Shown: in pieces, positions 27,479-38,950 of the stretch
Numbering within the stretch: the stretch's first letter is position 1
Layout: each line of letters opens with the position of its first letter
Notes under the pieces: generated by a model
What the model was told of the DNA's origin: nothing
What the model saw: the letters and a program-made list of their open reading frames with translations, nothing else
The model's database searches: none
Assembly (NCBI RefSeq): GCF_028769735.1
Contig: NC_088173.1
Span: 9,755,038-9,819,037 of the forward strand
DNA: 64,000 nt
Reading direction: 5' to 3'
From: Zonotrichia leucophrys gambelii
Lineage: Eukaryota; Chordata; Aves; Passeriformes; Passerellidae
Translations under genes and position numbers: made by a program

Positions 27479-28936
27479 CAGTATTTGTAATTCAGGTTTA
27501 GTCTCTACTTTGTCATAGAATAAGTTTGTTAATTAAATACTTCACAACTTGCTTCATTTACCCAGTTCAAAGAAACCCCTAAGGTCTCCTAACAACCTGT
27601 CTGAAAGGTTGTTAAAGGATCCTGTGGGGGTTACCTACTTGCTGTCCAACATGCATACCCAGGCCATGTGAATCCAGAACAGAGATCTTCATTCTCCATC
27701 AGTGACTTGACTTTTGCCACCTGACTAAAAGCCAGAAGTTGAGTCAGTGCAAAGACTAAACAGAACAAGGGAACACTATGGGAACAATAAGAAAGCTTCT
27801 CAAATTTTCAGGATTAATTAATGATGAGGGAGTAGGGAGAAAAGATTTGCCTTTTGTAGGCTCTCCAAAGATTTATGAAGTACTTTGCAGAGCATAGGGC
27901 ACAGGGTCAATCCTCTATCAGATGAATTTGAGATTTTAGTTTCTTCTAATCACTGTTTTCTACCGGTTACTTTATTCTTCAAACTTGGATGGGAGAAAGA
28001 GAGGACAAGCAAAGTCTAAACATGTCAGATCATAATCAGCAGCAAGAGATACCAAACATACTTCACCTCACCATGATTTTCACCCATCCAGTCCAGCCAT
28101 GCTTTTCAGTTATGGATTTATTTTAAGCTCCAAAATGCATATGGGTACACAGTGCGCAACACATCCTGAAGACTGGGTCATGTAAATACCCAGCAAACTC
28201 CACAGATGCCATAGAGCATGCTGAGCCGTGTTGGATCATACCCAAGAAGACACTTAGATTCCCCTGCTGTGATTCATGCTATGAGTCAAGGCCTGCTTTG
28301 GTGTAGCACAGCAAGCTTTGTTTAACTGAAGAAATTACTGTTAATGCAGAAGAAAGTATAGAAATTGGGACTGTACAGAAGAACATGAGGTTTCCAAACA
28401 GAGGCATAAACACCACGCACTAACACATAGCTCCTACTACCTGCTATTATTGGAAGAAAAAGCCTTTCTTTAGCACTCTTAATTCATAAATATCCTTCTC
28501 ATAAGATTTCTTGTGCATGGCAAAATAATGTCTAATGTAGAATGATTCTGTGACATAAATCATAGATTGGCAATGAAGTTATGAATTTTTCTGGTAATCA
28601 TATGCCAGTTTGTCACATGATGCAGTTGATGTGACTGGTTACCATTCGGTAGAATGAAGCTACAGATTTTTTAAAAGGTGTTTAGTCAAAAAAATACAAA
28701 TGAATAATGGAAATGTAATACATATTATGCACTTTAATACAGTTTGTCTATGTCATCTCTTAAAACATACTTTCAAGACATTTGCACAAAACCTTTAGTA
28801 TTGGTTAAAATACAAGGTTAGGAACGCAATTCAGTTTAGGGAGTAAGGTACTATTAGCAGTTTGGAAGATGGAGATAGCTCTGTGACAGTACAATATTCA
28901 GCGTTATGTCTAGCTTCATTTTAGTATTTAGTATTA
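27479..28936. other. Non-coding DNA, no gene seen
   Basis: No recognised element. The only small structure is an inverted repeat of nine bases (taacaacct and its complement) near 27588-27615, too short to be meaningful alone. Confidence 0.55.
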
Positions 28937-28963
28937 CTTTTAGAGCTTTTAGAGCTTTTAGAG
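28937..28963 (+). repeat. 9-bp tandem repeat, three perfect copies
   Basis: The unit cttttagag is repeated three times without a mismatch. It is a minisatellite seed of the kind produced by replication slippage. No gene is attached. Confidence 0.9.
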
Positions 28964-31279
28964 AGGTAAGAACAATAAGCCTTTAGCTTCCTATGCTATT
29001 AGCAACGATTCAGTTCTAAAAAAGTAATTTCAAAGGAGTCTTTTCCCCATTAAGTTTTATAACACTGAAGATATTTTAGAGAAGTTTAACATATTTTAAT
29101 GTTTTAACTGAAAATTTCAGTAGGCACTGTGTTCCTGAACCATTCAGAATTTTAGAATAGTTATTAGTGGAAATATAAAAGTACATGCACTGCCAAATTA
29201 ATTCCAGATTTAACGTAAGTCCAGGTAAATAGAAACTTACCTTCATGGCCTAGGTTTTTTATTACACAAAACCAATATGTATATAGCAAATAAGCATAAT
29301 GTATGGAATACATTACCCTATCTCTGCCTCCTGAATTTGAGTTTATTGATTGATGAATTTCCTGGCAAAGAAAATAAGTTTTGATGAGATCAGCAGGAGT
29401 CTGTGACTGATTCTAAGAGGACACTTGGTTGGTATCAATAGATACTGCTGTATTTTAAGGGTCTTGAGAGTCTGACAAGGAAATTTTTTCAGGAGAGTGA
29501 GGGTGCCAGAAGAAGCAGCAGAAATGACATAAGAAGCTATCACAAAAATGAAAGCTGTAAATGATGCAAAAGTAAAAGTGAGCTGTTGCTAGCAGTGTTT
29601 GTTCCTGAGGTGAATGCAAGAGTTTTACAGAAAACACTGCAGGCTAATAAGGTCTCTTTTACTAAATATAAGCATTTTCTCTCTCTTGGATTTCCCTATT
29701 AGGCAATGACACTTAACTCAAGAAACAGGAGCTAAAGACACAAATTTTAAGGCAACAACAACCTAATGAGGAAATGCTTTATGCCATGTTGTTTCTTCAA
29801 TGAAGCAACCTCTGAGGCAACAGATACATATTAAGTTTGGTATCAATTAGTACTAACTAATTAGTTGTAGCTGTAATGTAGGTTACTGGTATTGAATTTC
29901 ATTTTTTTTTCCAAGTGTTCATGAAAATTCAATATGAACAATATTCACATCAAACCTTTTTGCAAATAAACACAGAATGGCATGTTTTAATATTTTCTGC
30001 ATTAAGTTCCTACGCTGAATGAGAAAATGTCTTGATGCATTGCCATCTTCAGAGTCACCATAAAATTAGGATGATATTTTGTAATTTTGTCCAGTGTAAG
30101 TGAACTCTTGAGTATCACCAATGATAAGATTTTAATGTTGAAGCAAAGTTTCTAGGAGGCATACACAGTTGCATGGAAATAACCCAAAACATACAAACCA
30201 AAAACACACACAAAACCACCCCCCCATCCCCTCTCAAACACATCTATTCCAAGAAGAGCATAATGTTAAATATCCACCCTTTAACTATGCCAGTGTGGCT
30301 TTGTGGTTTAATATACTATAGTATGTGAAAGGTGAAATAGAGCTATAGCAAATATTTGTCTGCATGCCCACAAAAAGTTAAATATACCTAAATATAACTG
30401 CCTCACTAAATCATTCCAAAGCCCATCATCAAAAATACTGGAGGATGAGCTCACTCACAAGTGAACTTTTATATATATACATGTGTGTTGGTGTGTCTTC
30501 CCCCCCTCCCCCTTTGGACAGTGGAAGTCCAAAAAGCTCATGTACACACAACATCTGGGCAATGCCCACACTCAGTATGAAGTAGCACAGACATCTGTGA
30601 CTAATAGCCAGATCATTCCATTTGTTGGACTCCAGACAATAAAAACGGTGGATGAAGTTTAAAGAATTTTTTTTGAGGATTTGTGGGTGGCCAGCCAGTA
30701 TGACTAAGATACAGGCATTTTCTAACTGCTTCAAACAGACTTCAGTCTGACTGGTCAGAGTCCCATGTGGTCAGTATGGAAAAAGTGGAAACCAGTAAAA
30801 AAGCCTCCCATCCCATTGGATTTTAAGCTTGTTCCTGCATAGTTTATTCTTGATAACCCTTCCCCTCAAAGTCATACAGCCAAAATAGTGGAGTCAGAAA
30901 CTACTTTGGTGCATTGTTGTCACAAGATTGTTAGCAAATTCAAGAAAATTCAGAGAAAAAGGAGACTGGAAATGTCAAGAGAAGGATTAAGATAAGTATG
31001 TATTTTTGCCATCTGCGAAATATATGAGTAATGTAGAGTTCTAAAAATATTATCTACAAAAATTAAGAAAGCATAAGATGAGGAGACAATTGCAAAATGA
31101 TTTAATTATAATGCAGCCTCAATAAAAGGGCATTTAGGGAAAAAACAATAAATCTCTATTTCCATCAAACTGTAGGGTAAAATAATCTTCTGTTCCAATC
31201 TCTTGCAAAGTGTTTTGTAAAACTGTGTTGCATGTGTGAATCTTTTGTTTTTCTGCTGCCTGCAAAGAACCCAGAGATG
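28964..31279. other. Non-coding DNA, no gene seen
   Basis: AT-rich DNA with an A/C-rich stretch at about 30185-30235 and a C7/C5 pyrimidine tract near 30498-30516. Nothing else is recognised. Confidence 0.55.
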
Positions 31280-31463
31280 TAGTTAAGTCAAACAGCAATG
31301 GAACAGGTTGTCCAGATGTGTTGTGGATATGCCATCCCTGACAGAGTTCAAAACCAGGCTGGATGGGGCATTGAGCAACCTGGTCTAGTGGATGGCCATG
31401 GCAAGAACTTTGGAACAAGATTGTCTTTAAGGTCCCTTCCAACACAAACCATTCCATGATTAA
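31280..31463 (+). mobile_element. CR1 LINE fragment, 3' end
   Basis: The plus strand follows the sense CR1 3' end: 'ggaacaggttgtccagat', 'gccatccctgacagagttc', 'ggctggatggggc', 'gagcaacctggtctagtgg', 'ctttaaggtcccttccaac' and a terminal 'accattccatgatt'. This is the last part of the CR1 3' untranslated region, ending in one copy of the short terminal repeat typical of the family and no poly(A) tail. It is 5'-truncated. Similarity is good across most of the length, with a small deletion after the 'ctagtgg' segment. The apparent 107-codon frame on the opposite strand is a by-product. Confidence 0.9.
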
Positions 31464-31537
31464 TAAGCCATCACTAATTTATTAAAGAGGATGAGGATTT
31501 CAAGAAAGACAGAATCCAGGAATATAAAGAAAGATAC

Positions 31538-31735
31538 CTAAAATATATAATAAAAACTTCAAAAGAACCAAATTCTAAAGAATCGTGCTGAGCCTGGTCC
31601 TGCCCGCCCGTATGATGTGTCCCACTCAACAGTGTTGTAATGATGCCGTTGGCATTTGAAGCTATCTTGAGATCAATGGTAACTTTAAACTGATTCTCCA
31701 TGTGCAGCTCTGCCACTACATCCCAGAGGAAAACC
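31538..31735 (-). other. Unidentified coding-like segment (exon or pseudogene candidate)
   Basis: The minus-strand frame is open for about 90 codons, from a stop near 31750 down to 31474. The part at about 31585-31735 differs from its surroundings. It is richer in G+C, holds several CpGs (in 'aacggc', 'acgggcgggc' and 'cacgatt') and encodes a balanced polypeptide. A representative run is HMENQFKVTIDLKIASNANG. Possible splice sites bracket it on the minus strand: an AG at 31711-31710 after a short pyrimidine stretch, and a GT at 31537-31536 in the context 'ttttag|gtatct'. The acceptor is weak. I do not recognise the protein. It could be a coding exon, a decayed retropseudogene, part of an unrecognised transposon, or chance. 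Confidence 0.3.
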
Positions 31736-31750
31736 AGTGTGAATTTATTT

Positions 31751-33136
31751 CATTTATTTGAAATTTACATGAGGACATGAATAGTCAGATATGTGCAACC
31801 CAGAATACTCTCAGTTCAGATATCACAGATACTATTATCAATTTACAGGTTTATTCTGTGTTTGAAAGTGCAGGAAGAACACAGCGGATGAAATTGGTAG
31901 GTTATTATGTTTGTGCAGCCTCCAGCTGTCATCCAATAGTTATTCAATCGCTGTAGAGTGGATTGATCTATGTACAAAAATAGTCTCCCCTCTTTGGAAG
32001 TCAAAACTGGGTGCCACCTGCCTCTTTACATGTTAATTTATAGCCAAGACTAGACTATGAGGGGTACCTGCTCTAAAAGCAAATATTATGCTTTGGATTA
32101 TGCTGACACTGGAGTTTGCAACTTTTACTGCAGATAAATTTCCACAGAGTCTAAGAACATTCAGATTCAGTAAGCTCCTGAAATGAAACAGAACCAAAAT
32201 AGACTTGAGAGAGCTGCTAAAAGGATGGGGTCATAACCAGGATATAATTTATTGTCAAATCAAAGGCATTGATTTCAACAAGGATGAGAATCTAAACATA
32301 AAAATATTCCCACAATCCACCCACATTAGGAAGGTTTTGCTGTGAGACACACTGCAGGTTGAGGTTTAGGCAGATATGACCAATTTAGGAAAAGGAAGAA
32401 AAGATGAAGACGGCTTCTGCTGACTCTGAAAAAGAAATACTAAGAGCCCAGACTTCCCTGCTATGCTTGAAGCTGTACCATAGAGCTCAAAGTGGACATA
32501 CCTACCCACTTCCCCAGATGTGTCAGCTGGTAGCTGTTATCTTTTGATACAATATATTTTATTATAAGTGGTCTCAAGCTAAGTTAATACCTTTCATTTA
32601 TTTTTCCGGATTGTACTCTGAAAAGTACAACAGCAGATTCTATATGGTATAAGTGGTAAAAGAACCAGCTGGATTGTAGGATTGATACAGAATCACATTC
32701 TCCTGTACTCTAAGTTCTCTGCCTGAACCTAAGAACCAGTCATAAAATGCTCTTATCTGTCTTTAGTTGCTTTACTGTTTTTCCTTCTACAGAAACTCTG
32801 CTGCTCTTCTAGTTTCTCAAACTGACCTGCATCATAATAATACTTTCCTACCCCATGGTATATCCTACCCAGTCTTTTGTCTTTATCAGTTATCAGATCA
32901 CTTCCTTGGCACTATCTTTTTGTTTCATCTACTCAAACTTGAAACAACAGTATCCTCTTTGGGTAGAGTGCAAACCAATTTTATGAACTGGGGTTGTGGA
33001 TTAATTCTTATAATACATGAAAAGTGTGTCACAGAACCTCTCTAAATAGTATTTTCTCTGCAGGTTTTAATTGCAACATTTCAGCAGCAAGATATCCACA
33101 AGCAGATATCTACAAGTCAGTCTCATGTTTATGCCT
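31751..33136. other. Non-coding DNA, no gene seen
   Basis: No recognised repeat or exon between the coding-like segment and the next CR1 fragment. A 92-codon plus-strand frame at 32767-33045 has no recognisable motif. Confidence 0.5.
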
Positions 33137-33605
33137 GCCAAGATCATGGATCAGATCCTCTGGGTAACTATTGTAAAGGCACACAGAAAATAAAGACGTG
33201 ATGGATTATGGCAAACATGGCTTCTACAAAGGCAAATTGTGCCTGAAAAATTTGGTGGCCTTCTATGACGGATATAGAGGTAGTGGATGGGGGAAGAGTG
33301 ACTGGCATCTACCTTTACTTGTGCAAAGCATTTTAGACTGTCTCACATTGCATCCTTGCCTCTACACTAGAAAGTTACAGATTTGATGGACAGACCATGC
33401 TGTGGAAAGAGGACTGTCTGGATGGTTGCATTCAGAGTGGAGTTTGGCAGCATGATATTTGTCACCCAAGGGGGAGCAGCGTGTTGTTCCTCAGGAGTAG
33501 GTGTTGGAACTGGCACCGTTTAATGTCTTTGTTGGTGACATGGACAGCGGAATTGAGCTCACCTTCAGCAAGCCTGACTGTGACACCAAGCTATATCAAC
33601 AGCAT
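33137..33605 (+). mobile_element. CR1 LINE fragment, reverse-transcriptase region (decayed)
   Basis: The plus strand follows the CR1 ORF2 reverse-transcriptase coding sequence: 'aagatcatggatcagatcct', then 'catggcttctacaaaggca' (the HGF.KGK block), 'tggtggccttctatga', 'cttgtgcaaagcatttt', 'gatttgatgga', 'gttcctcagg' and 'gacatggacagcgg'. Frameshifts and stops split the frame into pieces. At the place where the catalytic F-A-D-D should be encoded, the sequence reads 'ctgactgtgacacc', so the aspartate pair is lost. Both the 5' end and the 3' untranslated region are missing. The element is dead and old. A degraded LTR begins about 55 bp downstream in the same orientation. Confidence 0.85.
33198..33600 (+). 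pseudogene. CR1 ORF2 reverse-transcriptase remnant
   Basis: This is the coding part of the CR1 fragment. Translation gives HGFYKGKLCLKNLVAFYD in one frame, matching the family's HGF.KGKSCLTNLVAFYD block, and then loses frame several times. It covers only the middle blocks of the RT domain. The catalytic FADD motif is not preserved. No product is expected. Confidence 0.8.
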
Positions 33606-33659
33606 TACTTCATGCTGCCACAACTTCTTGTATTCCTAAAGTGGAAAATAAAACCCCCA

Positions 33660-34020
33660 CAAGCATGTGGATAACACACCAATACACCAATATTTTGGCA
33701 GTGGCTGGACAGTGCTTACACAGCACTGAGGTTTTCTCCCCCCTGACTCTGTCTCCCTCAAAAAGCAGAGCTGAGGCTTACAAGAAGCTGGGAGGAGACA
33801 GCTGACTCATACTGGCCAAAGGGATATTCCATACCGTATGACATCATGCTCCAAAGTAAAAAACTCAGGGAAAGAAGGGGGAAGGGGGGACATGGTTATG
33901 GTATGTGTCTTCCAAAGTAGCTGTTAACTTTTTTTGAAGCCCTGCTTTACAGGAAATGGCAAAACCTCTGCTTGCTGATGGGAAGTAATGAATAAATTCC
34001 TTATTTTTCTTTAGTGTGTT
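33660..34020 (+). mobile_element. Degraded solo LTR of an avian endogenous retrovirus
   Basis: Ordered segments match a retroviral LTR type known from bird genomes: 'gtggataacaca', 'acagtgcttacacagc', 'acaagaagctgggagg', 'gacagctgac', 'ccaaagggatattccatacc', 'tatgacatcatgctc', 'gggaaggggggac', 'agccctgcttt' and 'tgatgggaagtaatgaat'. They appear in the expected order from U3 towards R, in plus orientation. The TATA region after 'catgctc' has decayed ('ccaaagtaaaaaact'), and the end of the LTR is missing or unrecognisable after about 34020. No internal retroviral sequence lies on either side, so it is a solo or truncated LTR. Assignment to a retroviral class cannot be made from this alone. Confidence 0.75.
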
Positions 34021-37000
34021 GTCCTGGAAGACTGCCTGCTGCCATACTAAACAAGGAGGACTCACAGTACTATTTATGTTGCAGAAGTTTTAATGTCTTC
34101 TTTTTCCTCTGTTAAAAGTAGCCCAGATTTCTAGAACTGGACTAGGTATTGCTAAGTAGTGTGACAGCACTACTATCTTTAAATTAACCACATATCTACC
34201 GCACAGTCTGCAGCAAATGTTTTGGCATTTTGCTATCGAATTGAGTGATCTTTCATACACTGAGAGATGTGTGCTTCTGAACTGCTTGGGAAGATTTCAC
34301 ATTGCTTTGCAGTTCTGAGGTGAGCTCTGTGCATACCTTCACCAGAGAATATTTTGTTATCCTGAATTTTTGCTGCTGATCACCCCAGCAATGTGGCACA
34401 GCAGCTGACTACCCATCTGTTTATCTCATGGGCTCAGAAAAAAATGAACTCTAAAGCATAAAAAAAAGCGTTCCCAAAGGAAATAGTTTCTATCATCAGT
34501 CTTTTCTCCAATGGCAGATAAATTGCCCAAAATACTGACAGAACTGATGTGAAATTCCCCAGCAGGCTTTAGTACAGAGGGCTAATGCCAGAGTGTAGTA
34601 TGCTGTCAAATACATCTTCTCAAGCAGTGTATTTGCAGTCTCTAAATTCAAATTATTTCTTTACCCCATTGGAAATGGTGTGAGGGCTTTCATGGAATAA
34701 ATGACTAATGGGATGGTGAGAGGAACCTTGGAATTTTCAGAGTGACTGCAGAGGCTGTAGGCTGCAGTCATGTTCTCTTATGATGTATCCCAAAGTGCAG
34801 CAATACCAGAGACCTAGTCCTGCAACAGCAAAAGGAAACACCAGATTGCTCAGAAGATGCTGAACATTTCATTTGGAGGACATGTCATGAGGACACAATC
34901 AAAAAAAGCAAAAAGACATAACTGTCCAATAAAAAGCATGTAGCTCATTGCTAATTAAATCACCCCCACGGTCCTGTTGTATCTGTCCAGTCCTGCCCTA
35001 TTTGATGGTTTTTAGCACAGCAAAGGCTCGTGGCAGGAAGACCTTTCAGCATTCCAGAAGTAGGCAATAGAGATCCTCAAAACCAAGGGCAGGAGGGCAT
35101 AAGCTCTCAACCAGTAGTTCTTGTAAGTTTTGGGAAACACGTATAAAATCACTCTGGTTTAATTTGCTTCATGCTTTTTTGGGGAATTTAGAAGGAGAGA
35201 AGTTAAAAATACAAGATGCAAAATATCTTTAAAAATATTTCCTTGGATTTTCAAGTAATTTCCAAGTTCCATCCAAATAGAAAAGCACTAATAGGGTAAG
35301 AAGTGCATACCTTATTTCAGTATACATCAAATGCTAATGATAAGTGTCTCAGTTCCACAGCTTCTCTCCCAGGATGGGTACTGGTACATTCAGAACAGCA
35401 GCATGCCAGATGTTCCACAGAATGATGAAGCCCGGGCATCAAAAGCACAGAAAAATTATGCAGAGAACATTGTTTAGAATGCTCTGCTGTCTCTTGCATT
35501 ATTTCCTGAAGCTTATTGTACCAATCACCTGGAACATAAACCTGACTTCAGCATCTGTTCTTCTCTTCTAAGGCAGCTCCCTATTGCCTTGGACTGTTGC
35601 TTTTGTATACAATTCTTTATCAAACCTAATTGGAAACAGCGTTGAAACCAACACTTACCATCTGCCTATGCTGCTTAACCCCTCTGGATCCAGAGCTTTG
35701 CACAAGAAAATGTAATCCTTTGAGAAGCAAGGATTCTCTTCATTGCTGAACCAGATAAGACATCCTCATCACTGGGACTGCAGGGTGATCTAGATGTCCC
35801 ATGAAAACAAGCTTAGAATTTCAGGGTCACAAGGCTGCCAGTTATGAACAGAGACAGAAGCATCTGCTCTATGAGTCTCATGGAGCTGACAAAAAAGAGC
35901 AAAGTTTGGTCCCTTATAATCCCACATGTGCATCACAGTCACCTACTAGTACAGACTTGGGATTTATGGTAAGAGTTATACATATACCTCAAAAATAAAA
36001 TATATTCAGTCCAGGCACAGATAATCTCCTCCCATTTTAGTTCTAGTATTAGCATTAGTTATGGCTGCGTTGCAGAGAAAACAAAGTGTGTTTTTTGATG
36101 TTTTAGTTCAAAACAGATAAAAAGGAACTAAGAGGATGTATTTTATAAAAAAAATAATTTTAGGTTAATACTTAGAAAATGAATGATTCACAGGATGCAC
36201 TGCAGGTCACAGGGGAAGCATAAAGCCTTTCATTTCCAGGCATCACTGATTTGCTTTAATTTGTGCTCCATTATTAGATACTTAAATCTTTAAAAATTTT
36301 GAATTTGATCAGCTGAAGCATAAATATGAGATTAAAGCAGATGTTTCACAGGAGAAGTAGGATAAAGAATAAAGAATGTTTCTCCACAAAACATGTTTGC
36401 ATCTTCATAAATGAAGTAACACAAATCTTTTAATTCCTTAACTGGTTAAATGGTGTGACTGCATAACAAGTTTATGTTTTATTTCATTTGACAAGTACTT
36501 GAATGCCACATATATAGAAATTCAATGTTTCTAATTTTATAATTTTAAACTGATGTTTTAGGGCAATATATTACATAATCTGTAATAAATAGCTGATTTG
36601 CTGAAGAAAATAGAGGAATCAGTAAAAATCAAATTCACTGTCATATGAATACTAAATGTGTTAAAAGTGACTCAGAGAAACCAACTGGCTTTACAAAGTC
36701 AACATTAGATGTATTCCTAACCACAAATGTGAATAAGTCTATGACAATATCCTCCAGCAATTTAGAATTTCCCTCAACTCATGCATTACATCAGCTCCAA
36801 GATATTCCTATATGAGTTTGAAGTTTAACTAATGACCAGAAAACTTTATTCACTTTCTCCAAATAATATATTTTTCCTCAAATGTCAGATTTTCTGAACT
36901 AGAATTTTTTTCTCCAGTCAAAGCAAATACAATAAAAGGAGTGCTACTGTGGGTCCAGCTTCCCACAGTACCTTCAGCTCAGATCCCTTCATTTTTGATG

Positions 37001-37252
37001 GAAATGTGAACTTTTAGATTATATGTGATGAGGTTAAACCTTCAGTAGTGTCCCTGATCAATAGAATCACCAGCCATGTAACTTATGAAAAAATACTGGT
37101 ACTGATGGGTACTACAGCTGTAACTACTGTAAACATTTAATATTCTTCTGCCTGAAATAAGACAAAGAACAGAAAAGGTATCCAAAGGTATCCACTTTAC
37201 TGCTCTAATGATTAGCTTATTCTTTAAAAAAGAAAACTATACAGTTCTTCTG
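34021..37252. other. Non-coding DNA, no gene seen
   Basis: No recognised element. Several stretches (34330-34440, 34960-35100, 35340-35560) are less AT-rich than average, but I match them to no gene or repeat family. Confidence 0.5.
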
Positions 37253-37285
<33 letters not shown>

Positions 37286-37300
37286 TTATATATGTATATA
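37253..37300 (+). repeat. Compound microsatellite (TC)n(TA)n
   Basis: About ten copies of TC run directly into an alternating TA stretch, with no spacer, and then a degenerate TATG segment. Compound repeats of this sort are usually polymorphic. Confidence 0.9.
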
Positions 37301-37937
37301 ACACATGCAGGCTACATATTTTTTTCTCTACTTATTTATATGTAGAACCATGTCACTCACTTAAATATGAATAAGTATTTAGTCAAATTATTCTTCCACA
37401 CAACAATTTTGACATGTCTACAAAGCTAGCTTGCTCTTCTCTTGATATATAATGGTTACCTGATGCAACAGTGGCAATCTTGCTTACTTTTAGTTGAATA
37501 TTCAAATATGTAACTTTTAAAATTTAAAAATTCATGAAGGAACTCCTGAAAAATTTTACATTCCTGAAAATAGCAATGTATTTATCTTAAACTGTCACTT
37601 AACTGACTGGCCCAGATTTCTACCCTGTTCTCAGAAGGCAACTGTCCCCCTTTCCACAGGAGAGTTGCATTATATTCATAGGAGTGCAAGTCCTTCTTTC
37701 CCTGTCTTTCATGAGTATCATTATTTGAGGACTCTGATCAAACGTGCACCAAAACACTCTCAACATATTTTTCAGGGATTGTCTCCCTAATCCGATGCCC
37801 TTGTAAAAGCTTGTAATGTGCACTGGCATTTTGCGCACTCTGTTCTTTTACCCAATCTAAATATCCTTCTTGAAAATCAAACTAAGATTTCTTTTTGTTA
37901 TGAAAATAATTTCATTTATCAAAACTATTTAGCAAAT
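37301..37937. other. Non-coding DNA, no gene seen
   Basis: A 72-codon minus-strand frame at 37620-37838 has reasonably balanced composition but no recognisable motif. Nothing else is seen before the CR1 terminus. Confidence 0.45.
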
Positions 37938-38950
37938 GTCATAGACTAACTAATAGATTTGTAAAAGTTCCTTAAGATCATCGAGTTAAACCCTCAACCC
38001 TGCCAAATCCACCACCAAATCATGTCTACCTGGCTTTTAAATAAATTCTGGGCTGCTGACTCCACCAGTTCCTTGGGTAGCCTGTTTCAGTGCTTGACAG
38101 CCTTTTCCATTAAGAATTTTTTCCCAGCAATCAATCTAAACCTTCCCTAGTACAACATGAGGCCATTTCCTCTTGTCCTATTGCTTGTTAACTGGGAAAA
38201 GGGACTGACCCACACCTTGCTACAACCTCCATTCAAGTAATTTTAGAGAGAGATAAAATCACTACTGAGCCTCCTTTTCTCCAGTGTAAATGGCTTCCTA
38301 GCCATTCCTCACAGGACTTCTGTTCCAAAGCCTGCACCAGCTTCTCTGGACATGCTGCAGCACCTCAATGTATTTCTTGCAGTGAGGGGGTTCAGAACTG
38401 GACACAGGATTTGAGGTGTGGCCTCACCAGTGCTGAGCACAGGGGGACAATCCCTGCCCTGGTCCTGCTGGCCACACTGTTGCTGACACAGGCCAGGGTG
38501 CCATTGGCCTGCTTGGCCACCTGGGCACATCTGGCTCATGTTCAGCCCCTGTCACCAGCACCCCCAGGTCCTTTTCTGCTGGGCAGCTTTCCAATCACTC
38601 TTCCCCCAGCCTGTAGTGCTGCCTGGGTTTGTTGTGACCAAAGTGCAGGACCCAGCACTTGGCTTTGTTGAACCTCATAAAATTGGCCTTGGCCCATGGA
38701 TCCAGCCTGCCCAGATCGCTCTGCAGAGCCTTCCTGCCCTCCAGCAGATCAATTCCATCACCCAGCTTGGTGTCATCTGCAAACTGACTGGGTGTGCCCT
38801 TGACCATCTCACCCAGAATCCTGTCAAAGCTGTTAAACAGGGCTGGGCCCAACACCGAGCCTGCCAGAACCCCACTGGTAACTGGCTGCCAGCTGCACCC
38901 TTCACCACCCCCTCTGGCCATGGCCATCCAGCCAGTTTTCTACCCTGCAA
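37938..38950 (-). mobile_element. CR1 LINE, about 1 kb, 5'-truncated, best preserved in window
   Basis: The plus strand reads as the reverse complement of CR1 from its 3' terminus ('catagactaac...ccttaagatcatcgag') through the 3' untranslated region ('ctccaccagttccttggg', 'caatctaaaccttcc', 'ggccatttcctcttgtccta', 'cagaactggacacagg', 'gaggtgtggcctcaccagtg') into the end of the reverse-transcriptase frame near 38900. The element is transcribed from the minus strand and is truncated inside the RT domain. Insertions and deletions in the UTR are few, so it is younger than the other copies here. The much higher G+C of this kilobase is that of the element. Confidence 0.95.
38595..38927 (-). pseudogene. 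CR1 ORF2 C-terminal reverse-transcriptase remnant
   Basis: An uninterrupted 110-codon frame on the minus strand encodes the last part of the CR1 reverse transcriptase, the enzyme that copies the element's RNA at the target site. Visible blocks are [16 protein letters not shown] (about residues 16-32), where the family has SGV.QGSVLGP.LFN, and [11 protein letters not shown] (about 47-57), which carries the catalytic F-A-D-D. Then come the conserved tail features [11 protein letters not shown] and [12 protein letters not shown]. The Gln of the QGS block is replaced by Ala. The endonuclease domain and the N-terminal RT blocks are absent, so the fragment cannot act on its own. Confidence 0.9.

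Noticed and set aside
31134..31457. 107-codon minus-strand frame
   Set aside because: It runs antisense through a CR1 3' end that is clearly plus-sense. No domain.
38675..38950. Second minus-strand frame of 91 codons in the CR1 copy
   Set aside because: It is a shifted frame over the RT remnant; the frame with the SGV and FADD blocks is the true one.
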